Shown in pieces: positions 42,095-48,526 of a stretch of 52,980 nucleotides of DNA. The notes beneath the pieces were generated by a model that ran no database searches, had not been told where the DNA came from, and worked only from the letters and a program-made list of their open reading frames with translations. How positions within the stretch are numbered: the first letter of the stretch is position 1; each line of letters starts with the position of its first letter. The stretch is from Geodermatophilus sp. DF01-2 (GTDB lineage Bacteria; Actinomycetota; Actinomycetes; Mycobacteriales; Geodermatophilaceae). The stretch is taken from assembly GCF_004571065.1 (NCBI RefSeq), contig NZ_SPQN01000015.1, positions 1-52,980 of the forward strand. Direction: 5' to 3'. Both the position numbers and the translations under genes were made by a program.

Positions 42095-42859
42095 GTGACG
42101 ACGCCGCCTGCCACCCACACCCTGGTACTGCTCCGCCACGGCGAGAGCGAGTGGAACAAGGCCAACCTGTTCACCGGATGGGTGGACGTGCCGCTGTCGG
42201 AGCAGGGCCGCGCCGAGGCCGCCCGCGGGGGTGAGCTGCTCGCCGAGCACGGCGTGCTGCCCGAGGTGTCGCACACCTCGGTGCTCAAGCGGGCGATCAC
42301 CACCGCGGAGCTCGCGCTCGCCGCCTGCGACCGGCAGTGGATCCCGGTGAAGCGCTCCTGGCGGCTCAACGAGCGGCACTACGGCGCACTGCAGGGCAAG
42401 GACAAGGCCGCCACGCTCGCCGCGTACGGCGAGGAGCAGTTCATGATCTGGCGCCGGTCGTACAGCACGCCCCCACCGCCGATCGAGCCCGGCAGCGAGT
42501 ACTCCCAGGACGGCGACCCGCGGTACCTGATGCTGCCGCCGGAGGTCCGGCCGTCCACCGAGTGCCTGGCCGACGTCGTCGTCCGGATGCTGCCGTACTG
42601 GTACGACGCGATCGTGCCGGACCTGCGCGCCGGCCTGACCGTGCTCGTCGCCGCGCACGGCAACAGCCTGCGGGCGCTGGTCAAGCACCTGGACGGGATG
42701 GGGGAGGACGAGGTGGTGGGGCTCAACATCCCCACCGGCGTCCCGCTGCGCTACGACCTGGACGACGACCTGCGCCCGGTCAAGCCCGGTGGCGAGTACC
42801 TCGACCCCGAGGCCGCGGCCGCCGCCATCGAGGCCGTCAGGAACCAGGGTAAGAAGTAG
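42095..42859 (+). CDS. gpmA: 2,3-bisphosphoglycerate-dependent phosphoglycerate mutase
   Basis: Glycolytic interconversion of 3- and 2-phosphoglycerate, 254 residues. The catalytic phospho-His motif is [38 protein letters not shown] supplies substrate contacts, and the second His is in [17 protein letters not shown]. It corresponds to gpm1 (Rv0489), immediately before senX3-regX3 in mycobacteria; here phoU is inserted in the opposite orientation between them. Confidence 0.96.
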   Translation: MTTPPATHTLVLLRHGESEWNKANLFTGWVDVPLSEQGRAEAARGGELLAEHGVLPEVSHTSVLKRAITTAELALAACDRQWIPVKRSWRLNERHYGALQGKDKAATLAAYGEEQFMIWRRSYSTPPPPIEPGSEYSQDGDPRYLMLPPEVRPSTECLADVVVRMLPYWYDAIVPDLRAGLTVLVAAHGNSLRALVKHLDGMGEDEVVGLNIPTGVPLRYDLDDDLRPVKPGGEYLDPEAAAAAIEAVRNQGKK

Positions 42860-42868
42860 GCCCGAGAG

Positions 42869-42913
42869 CACGTCAGTGGCCCCCTCACGATCCGGGAGGG
42901 GGCCACTGACGTG
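42869..42913 (+). terminator. Perfect 18-bp terminator hairpin after gpmA
   Basis: Arms 42869-42886 and 42896-42913 (CACGTCAGTGGCCCCCTC and its complement) are perfectly paired around a 9-base loop, beginning 10 bp after the stop. Confidence 0.85.
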
Positions 42914-42975
42914 TGGTGGTCCAGCGGAGCCGGGGACGGCACTGAGCTGGGGTGGACCGATCGCGAGGGCCCGCA

Positions 42976-43032
42976 GGCCCCCTGCCGGGCACCGCCCCGA
43001 GCTTGCGAGGGGTGGGGAGGAGGGGGTCCTTC
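42976..43032 (-). repeat. Dispersed palindromic repeat, copy 7
   Basis: Inverse orientation in the gap between convergent gpmA and phoU: GGCCCCCTGCCGGGCACC to GGAGGGGGTCCTTCC. The outer arm differs (CCCCCTGCC) in step with its partner (GGAGGGGG). Nothing else is recognised in 43033-43112. Confidence 0.75.
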
Positions 43033-43112
43033 CACCGATCGGGACACGGGCAAGGGCTCAGCGACAGCCGGGGACGGCACCTGGCCGCGGTGTCGGCCGG
43101 TGGGCCGACAGA

Positions 43113-43772
43113 TCAAGTCGCCGTCGCGTGCATCTCCCGCTCGCCGGTGACGAGGTAGACGACCCGGCGGGCGACGCTGACCGCGTGGTCGGCGAAGCGC
43201 TCGTAGTAGCGGCCGAGCAGGGTGATGTCGATGGCCGCCTCCATGCCGTGCGGCCAGTCGTTGCTCAGCAGCTCGCTGAACAGCTGCCGGTGCAGCTGGT
43301 CCATGAGGTCGTCCTCGGCCTCGAGGGCGGCGGCCGCCTCGACGTCGAGCTTGGCGATGACGGTCGCGGTCTGGGTCACCAGGCTCTCGGCGACGTGCCC
43401 GGCCTCGAGGAAGATCGGCCGTAGCTCCTGGGGGACGGCGGGCTCGGGGAAGCGCATCCGCGCCAGCTTGGCGACGTGGCTGGCGAGGTCGCCCATCCGC
43501 TCGAGGTCGCTGATGATGCGCATCGCCGCGGTGATCGTGCGCAGGTCCGTGGCCACCGGCGCCTGCCGGGCCAGCAGGGTGAAGCAGCGCTGCTCGATGC
43601 TCTCCCGGGTGGCGTCGATGTGCTCGTCGCCCTCGATGACCAGGTTGGCCAGCTCGATGTCGGCGTCCAGCAGCGAGGTGGTCGCCTTGCTCATGGCCGA
43701 GCCGACCGAGTTGGCCATCTGGACCAGGCAGTTGTTGATGTCGTCGAGTTCCTCGTGGTAGTGCTGACGCAC
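43113..43772 (-). CDS. phoU: Phosphate regulation protein PhoU
   Basis: A 219-residue PhoU with two three-helix repeats. The metal-binding E/DxxxD-type motifs are visible in RIISDLERMGDLASHVAKLA and TLLGRYYERFADHAVSVARRVV. PhoU links transport through PstSCAB to silencing of the SenX3/PhoR kinase when phosphate is ample. GTG start with GAGGAGG upstream. It diverges from senX3 over 222 bp with a PHO-box-like repeat. Confidence 0.95.
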   Translation of the reverse strand: MRQHYHEELDDINNCLVQMANSVGSAMSKATTSLLDADIELANLVIEGDEHIDATRESIEQRCFTLLARQAPVATDLRTITAAMRIISDLERMGDLASHVAKLARMRFPEPAVPQELRPIFLEAGHVAESLVTQTATVIAKLDVEAAAALEAEDDLMDQLHRQLFSELLSNDWPHGMEAAIDITLLGRYYERFADHAVSVARRVVYLVTGEREMHATAT

Positions 43773-43893
43773 CGTCGTCCTCCTCGTCGGCCGGGCCGGC
43801 CTGGCACAACGCTCAGGGGTACCCGTGGTTCGAGGCCCCAACGCCCCCAGACCACGAGGGTAGGGCCGCCGTCCGACTCGCCACGGCCCCGGC

Positions 43894-43922
43894 GGTGAAC
43901 GGGCGGGCACGGGAACGTGAAC
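43894..43922 (-). promoter_or_regulatory. PHO-box-like repeat between phoU and senX3
   Basis: On the minus strand GTTCACG (43916-43922) and GTTCACC (43894-43900) start exactly 22 bp, i.e. two 11-bp units, apart, with a weaker middle unit. Same heads as the pstS box. Suggests autoregulation of phoU and senX3-regX3. Confidence 0.55.
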
Positions 43923-43983
43923 AGTGACGATACGAGGTGGTGGCGCCACCCGGAGGAGGGATGTCCGCCGGTCGGCGCGGCCT

Positions 43984-43997
43984 AGCATCGGCGCGTG
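43984..43997 (+). promoter_or_regulatory. Leaderless promoter of senX3
   Basis: TAGCAT ends six bases before the GTG at 43995. No SD sequence precedes the start. Confidence 0.5.
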
Positions 43998-45254
43998 AGC
44001 TCGACGGTCGCCCTCGTGGTCGGCCTCGTCATCGGCCTCGTCGTCGGCGTCGCCGGTGGGGTCCCGGTCGCCGCGTTCCTGCTGCGTCGTCGGCGCGACG
44101 ATCGGGGACGCGCGACGCCGGCCGACCCGACGCCGCTGCCGGAGGCGGTCCTGGCGCGGCGGCTGCTCGACCTGATCGACCCCGCCGTCGTCCTGCTCGA
44201 CCCGGACGACGTCGTCCTGCTCGCCAACCCGGCCGCGCGCGCCCTGGGCATCGTCCGGGAGACCCGGCTGCTCGTGCCCGAGCTGCTGGAACTCGCCCGG
44301 ACGGTCCACGACAGCGGGCGACGGCGGGCCGAGGTCTCCCTGTCCGCCTCGATCGTCGGCGGCGGTCCCCGGGTGCTCGGGGTGCTCGGGGTGCGGCTGG
44401 AGAGCGGACCGGGCCCGGCGCCGGGCCCGGTGGCGCTGGTGCTGCAGGACGTGACGGAGGCCCGCCGGGTCGAGGCGGTCCGCCGTGACTTCGTCGCCAA
44501 CGTGGGTCACGAGCTCAAGACGCCGGTCGGGGCGCTGTCGCTGCTCGCCGAGGCCGTCGAGGACGCCGCCGACGACCCGGAGACGGTACGCCGGTTCGCC
44601 TCCCGCATGGTCCACGAGGCCGACCGGCTCGCCCGCCTGGTCCGCGAGCTCATCGACCTCTCCCGGCTGCAGGGTGGGGAGCCGCTGCCCGAGCTGATGC
44701 CCGTCGAGGTTGACACCGTCGTCGCCGAGGCGGTCGACCGGACCAAGCTGGCCGCGTCGGCCAAGCAGATCGCGATCGTCTCCGGTGGGGAGGGCGGGTT
44801 GGTCGTGCGCGGCGTGGAGTCGCAGCTGGCGACCGCCGTGACGAACCTGCTCGCCAACGCCGTGGCCTACAGCCCCGAGCACACGCGGATCGCCGTCGGG
44901 GCGCGCGCCCGCGGCGGCTTCGTCGAGATCACCGTGACCGACAGCGGTATCGGCATCCCCCGCGAGGACCGGTCGCGGGTCTTCGAGCGCTTCTACCGGG
45001 TGGACCAGTCACGGGCCAGCCGCACGGGTGGCACCGGCCTGGGGCTGGCCATCGTCAAGCACGTGGCGACCAACCACGGCGGCTCGGTGAGCGTGTGGAG
45101 CGAGGAGGGCCTGGGCTCCACCTTCACGCTGCGGATCCCGCTGGCCGCCCGCGGCGCCGCACCCACCATCCCCAATCCCGCCGGCGCCGCGCCGGCCGAG
45201 CACGATCTCGCCGGCGGCCAGGCCGCCGCTGACGCCCCGAAGGGACGGTCATGA
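43995..45254 (+). CDS. senX3: Phosphate-sensing histidine kinase SenX3/PhoR type
   Basis: A membrane histidine kinase of 419 residues. The N-terminus is hydrophobic with almost no external loop (VALVVGLVIGLVVGVAGGVPVAAFLL), followed by a PAS-like domain (about 50-155), a HisKA domain with the phospho-acceptor His172 in VANVGHELKTPVGALSLL, and HATPase boxes (LLANAVAYSPEHTRI, VTDSGIGIPRED, GTGLGLAIVKHVATNHGG). It phosphorylates RegX3 in phosphate limitation. It overlaps regX3 by ATGA. Confidence 0.95.
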   Translation: MSSTVALVVGLVIGLVVGVAGGVPVAAFLLRRRRDDRGRATPADPTPLPEAVLARRLLDLIDPAVVLLDPDDVVLLANPAARALGIVRETRLLVPELLELARTVHDSGRRRAEVSLSASIVGGGPRVLGVLGVRLESGPGPAPGPVALVLQDVTEARRVEAVRRDFVANVGHELKTPVGALSLLAEAVEDAADDPETVRRFASRMVHEADRLARLVRELIDLSRLQGGEPLPELMPVEVDTVVAEAVDRTKLAASAKQIAIVSGGEGGLVVRGVESQLATAVTNLLANAVAYSPEHTRIAVGARARGGFVEITVTDSGIGIPREDRSRVFERFYRVDQSRASRTGGTGLGLAIVKHVATNHGGSVSVWSEEGLGSTFTLRIPLAARGAAPTIPNPAGAAPAEHDLAGGQAAADAPKGRS

Positions 45255-45931
45255 CCCGAGTGCTGGTCGTGGAGGACGAGGAGTCCTTCTCCGACGCGCT
45301 GTCCTACATGCTGCGGAAGGAGGGGTTCGATCCCGTCGTCGCCGGGACCGGGCCGGAGGCGCTGGCGGAGTTCGACCGTGGCGGCGCCGACATCGTGCTG
45401 CTCGACCTCATGCTGCCGGGGCTCCCCGGCACCGAGGTGTGCCGCGCGCTGCGCTCCCGCAGCGGCGTGCCGATCATCATGCTCACCGCCAAGGACGCCG
45501 AGGTCGACAAGGTCGTCGGCCTGGAACTGGGCGCCGACGACTACGTGACCAAGCCCTACTCCGCCCGCGAGCTGGTCGCCCGGATCCGAGCGGTGCTGCG
45601 GCGCCGTGGGGACGTCGACGCGCCGGCGGAGTCGGCTCTGGAAGCCGGCCCCGTGCGCATGGACGTGGAGCGGCACGTCGTCTCGGTGGACGGCGAGCCC
45701 GTCCCGCTGCCGCTCAAGGAGTTCGACCTGCTCGAGCTGCTGCTGCGCAACGCCGGCCGGGTCCTCACCCGGATCCAGCTCATCGACCGCGTGTGGGGCT
45801 CGGACTACGTGGGCGACACCAAGACCCTCGACGTCCACGTCAAGCGGCTGCGGGCCAAGATCGAGCCGGACCCGGCCAACCCCAAGTACCTGGTGACCGT
45901 GCGCGGTCTCGGCTACAAGTTCGAGGCGTGA
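45251..45931 (+). CDS. regX3: Response regulator RegX3/PhoP type
   Basis: OmpR/PhoB-family activator of 226 residues. Receiver domain with the acidic pair in VVEDEESF, phospho-acceptor Asp52 in VLLDLMLPGLPG, Thr in MLTAKDAE and Lys in DYVTKPYSARELVAR. The winged helix includes PLPLKEFDLLELLLRNAGR and TKTLDVHVKRLRAKIEPD. Its expected targets are the tandem GTTCAC-type boxes at pstS and phoU/senX3. Confidence 0.96.
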   Translation: MTRVLVVEDEESFSDALSYMLRKEGFDPVVAGTGPEALAEFDRGGADIVLLDLMLPGLPGTEVCRALRSRSGVPIIMLTAKDAEVDKVVGLELGADDYVTKPYSARELVARIRAVLRRRGDVDAPAESALEAGPVRMDVERHVVSVDGEPVPLPLKEFDLLELLLRNAGRVLTRIQLIDRVWGSDYVGDTKTLDVHVKRLRAKIEPDPANPKYLVTVRGLGYKFEA

Positions 45932-46064
45932 TACCCGGTCGGCCTACCGGCCTCCACCGCGGCCAGGTAGCGGGTCGGCTGGCGCTGAGCCCCACCGCCG
46001 CCTCGTCGCGGACCCCTCCGGGGCCCACTCCTCGACGGCATCGCGGCCAGGTAGGAGTCCTTCC
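45932..46064. repeat. Gap with a 13-bp direct repeat downstream of regX3
   Basis: CGCGGCCAGGTAG occurs at 45958-45970 and 46042-46054, 84 bp apart. No hairpin terminator is obvious; CTACCGGCC and similar short arms near 45945 are weak. No gene is seen. Confidence 0.4.
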
Positions 46065-46274
46065 TCACTGGCCGCGGCCGGTCTCGTCCTGCAGCTCGTC
46101 GATCTTGCGCGACGCGTCGGCCTTGGTGATGTCGTCGGGCACCTCCTCGCCGGCCTCGCGGGCCAGCGTGTCGAGGTAGCTCTTCTGTGCGCCGGTCGCC
46201 GGCTCGTCGCCGGTCACCCAGTCCGACGGGTCCTTCTCGGTGGTGCGCTCGGTGTGCTCGTTCGGTTCGCTCAT
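46065..46274 (-). CDS. DUF3072 small acidic protein
   Basis: A 69-residue hydrophilic protein: DWVTGDEPATGAQKSYLDTLAREAGEEVPDDITKADASRKIDEL, the full DUF3072 pattern. The family is small, cytoplasmic and of unknown function. TAGGCT ends seven bases before the ATG at 46274 (leaderless). Confidence 0.85.
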   Translation of the reverse strand: MSEPNEHTERTTEKDPSDWVTGDEPATGAQKSYLDTLAREAGEEVPDDITKADASRKIDELQDETGRGQ

Positions 46275-46284
46275 GCGTTCGAGC

Positions 46285-46500
46285 CTAGGCCCGGGCGGGC
46301 TCCGGCGCAGGGCGAACCGGAACGGCTGGACGGCGGCCGACGGTCGCCTCCCGGCGGCGGCCGGTGCGGTAGACGTGCACGGCACCGCAGGGGCACTCGA
46401 CGTGCAGCGCGATGTGGGCCGGGTGGTTGACCGCCGAGCGGATGCGCCGGTCGGCGACCAGCTCGTCGGTCCTCGTCACGGGGCAGGTGATCAGGAACAT
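46285..46500 (-). CDS. Small conserved protein with a CxC motif
   Basis: A 71-residue protein: MFLITCPVTRTDELVADRR, then NHPAHIALHVECPCGAVHVYRTG and a basic/Pro-rich tail. The layout resembles small actinobacterial proteins with a single Cys near the N-terminus and a C-x-C/GA knuckle, possibly a minimal zinc ribbon. It ends 10 bp before the DUF3072 start and diverges from the AraC gene. Function unknown. Confidence 0.6.
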   Translation of the reverse strand: MFLITCPVTRTDELVADRRIRSAVNHPAHIALHVECPCGAVHVYRTGRRREATVGRRPAVPVRPAPEPARA

Positions 46501-46581
46501 GGGGTGAGCGTGCTCGTGCGGAACGGGTCGGACGAGTGGCAGGACCGACCACTTTCGCAGCGTTCCTGCCATCATGTCGGC

Positions 46582-47580
46582 ATGACGGGAATCGGCCGTC
46601 CCCTCGTGGTGAGCGCCGTCGTCGCCGACGGCCTGGTGGGCAGCTTCGGGCTGGGCGTCGCGGTGGAGGTCTTCGGCTACGACCGCCGCGCCATGGGCCT
46701 GCCCCGGTTCGACTTCGGTCTGGTCACCGAGCACCCCGGGGTGGTCCGCACCGACACCGGGATCCCGCTGACCGTCGAGCACGGGCTCGAGCGGCTGGCC
46801 GCCTCGGACATCGTCACGATCACCGCCTGGGAGGTGTGCGACCGCGTCCCGTCCCCGCAGCTGCTCGACGCCGTCCGCGCCGCGCACGCGCGCGGGGCGC
46901 TGATCGTCAGCCAGTGCACGGGAGCCTTCGTCCTCGCCGCCGCAGGGCTGCTCGACGGCCAGCGGGCCACCACGCACTGGAAGTACGCCGGCGAACTGGC
47001 CGCCCGCCACCCCGCCGTCCGGGTGGAACCCGCGGTCCTCTACGTCGACAACGGCCAGGTCGTCACGGGGGCCGGCACCGCCGCCGGCGTCGACGCGCTG
47101 CTGCACCTGGTCCGGCGCGAGTGGGGCGCGGCCGCGGCCAACGCGCTCGCGCGGGAGATGGTGGTCCCGCCGCACCGCGACGGCGGACAGGCCCAGTTCA
47201 TCGACGCCCCGGTGGCGGGGTGCGAGGACGACCGGCTCGGCGCCGTCCTGGAGTGGGCCGTGGCGCATCTGGCCGAGGAGGTCACCGTCGACGTCCTCGC
47301 CCGGCGGGCGCTGATGAGCCCGCGCACCTTCGCCCGGCGGTTCCGCGCCGCCACCGGGACGACGCCGCACGCCTGGCTGCTGGCCCAGCGGCTGGCCGCG
47401 GCCGAGACGCTGCTGGAGGGCAGCGACACCTCCGTGGAGGAGGTCGCCCGGCTGGTCGGCTTCGGCACCGCCGCCGGGCTGCGCGAGCAGTTCACCCGCC
47501 GTCGCGGGGTGTCGCCGCGGGCCTACCGGCAGACCTTCCGCCGTGCGGTGGCGACGGGGGACGGCGACCGGGCGGCCTGA
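46582..47580 (+). CDS. GlxA-family regulator (DJ-1/PfpI domain plus AraC HTH)
   Basis: A 332-residue transcription factor. The N-terminal DJ-1/PfpI-like domain (1-190) has the nucleophile-elbow-like SQCTGAFVLAAAGLLDGQRATTHW. The C-terminal AraC domain has VDVLARRALMSPRTFARRFRAATGTTPHAWLLAQRL and VEEVARLVGFGTAAGLREQFTRRRGVSPRAYRQTF. Such regulators often control amine or NAD-linked catabolism; the target is not known here. ATG 46582 is chosen from the family N-terminus. Confidence 0.92.
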   Translation: MTGIGRPLVVSAVVADGLVGSFGLGVAVEVFGYDRRAMGLPRFDFGLVTEHPGVVRTDTGIPLTVEHGLERLAASDIVTITAWEVCDRVPSPQLLDAVRAAHARGALIVSQCTGAFVLAAAGLLDGQRATTHWKYAGELAARHPAVRVEPAVLYVDNGQVVTGAGTAAGVDALLHLVRREWGAAAANALAREMVVPPHRDGGQAQFIDAPVAGCEDDRLGAVLEWAVAHLAEEVTVDVLARRALMSPRTFARRFRAATGTTPHAWLLAQRLAAAETLLEGSDTSVEEVARLVGFGTAAGLREQFTRRRGVSPRAYRQTFRRAVATGDGDRAA

Positions 47581-47635
47581 AGGACCCCGTCCTCCCCACC
47601 CCTCGCGAGCTCGGGGCGGTGCCCTGGACGGGGCC
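47580..47635 (+). repeat. Dispersed palindromic repeat, copy 8
   Basis: Begins in the final A of the AraC stop codon (TGAAGGACCCCGTCC) and ends GGACGGGGCC five bases before the stop of the convergent methyltransferase gene. It fills the whole 60-bp gap and so is the only candidate terminator for both genes. Confidence 0.85.
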
Positions 47636-47640
47636 GGCGC

Positions 47641-48522
47641 CTACGTTCCCGGGATCGGCCGGGCGACGCAGACCAGCGAGTCGAGCCGGCCGGCGTTGGC
47701 CGAGGCCAGCGGACTGCGGACCACCCGGGTCAGCGCGAGCCCGGCCCGCGCCAGGAGCAGCGCGTGGGTGCGTGGACTGAAGTGCCAGATGTGCTCGGTC
47801 GGCTTGAGCGTCCACCAGCGGGTCCCCAGCAGCCGCGCCGGCAGCGAGGAGATGTACGGCGTGGAGAAGAGGACGACGCCGTCGTCGGCGACCAGCGAGC
47901 GGACGGTCCGCCAGAACGACAACGGGTCCGGCACGTGCTCGACGGTGTCCCAGGCGCACACGGCGTCGAAGCCGGGGTCCAGCGGCGCCTCCTCGAGCTG
48001 GCCGCAGAACACGTCGAGGCCGAGGGTGTCCTGGGCGTGCTCGGCACCGGTGCGGGAGAGCTCGACACCGGACGTCGTCCACCCGGCGTTCCGCGCTGCG
48101 GCCAGGAACAAGCCGTAGCCGGCGCCGACCTCGAGCAGCCGGCCACCCACCGGCGGGCCGCCCCGCTCCCGGTCGATCAGCCGCAGGCGGCCGGCCGTCC
48201 AGGTGCGTTGCAGCAGCATCGCGGGGGAGAGACGGCCCTCGGCGGGCGGAGCGCTCTCGTCCGAGGAGACCCCGGAGCCGTGGACGCCGCCGGCGGAGGA
48301 GACCGCCGAGCCGTAGACGCCGCCCTCGAAATACCGTGGGTCGTCGTAGAGCCGCTGGAGCGCCTCGGGGCGCAGCCGCGGGCTGATGAAGACCAGCTCG
48401 CACTGCGGGCAGCGGACCACGCCGAACGGGGCGACGTCGTGCACCAGCGTGCCGGGCACTCGGCACAGGCAGCACACGACGTCCTCGGTGTCCTCGGCCG
48501 TCCAGTCCGCCTGCTCTGTCAC
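47641..48522 (-). CDS. Class I methyltransferase with N-terminal zinc ribbon
   Basis: A 293-residue protein. Two Cys pairs near the N-terminus (VVCCLCRVPG and VRCPQCELVF) form a zinc ribbon, followed by FISPRLRPEALQRLYDDPRYFEGG. The SAM domain has LLEVGAGYGLFLAAARNAGWTTSGVELS and FDAVCAWDTVEHVPDP. It fits methyltransferases acting on sugars or lipids in envelope clusters; substrate unknown. An imperfect 11-residue duplication (GGVYGSAVSSA then GGVHGSGVSSD) lies between the two domains. Four bases separate it from the MFS gene upstream, so they form one operon. Confidence 0.88.
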   Translation of the reverse strand: MTEQADWTAEDTEDVVCCLCRVPGTLVHDVAPFGVVRCPQCELVFISPRLRPEALQRLYDDPRYFEGGVYGSAVSSAGGVHGSGVSSDESAPPAEGRLSPAMLLQRTWTAGRLRLIDRERGGPPVGGRLLEVGAGYGLFLAAARNAGWTTSGVELSRTGAEHAQDTLGLDVFCGQLEEAPLDPGFDAVCAWDTVEHVPDPLSFWRTVRSLVADDGVVLFSTPYISSLPARLLGTRWWTLKPTEHIWHFSPRTHALLLARAGLALTRVVRSPLASANAGRLDSLVCVARPIPGT

Positions 48523-48526
48523 CGGG

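Noticed and set aside
47580..47635. Repeat copies as ordinary single terminators
   Set aside because: Copy 3 lies in a divergent promoter region and copy 5 in a coding frame, so the element is a dispersed family and not just local terminators.
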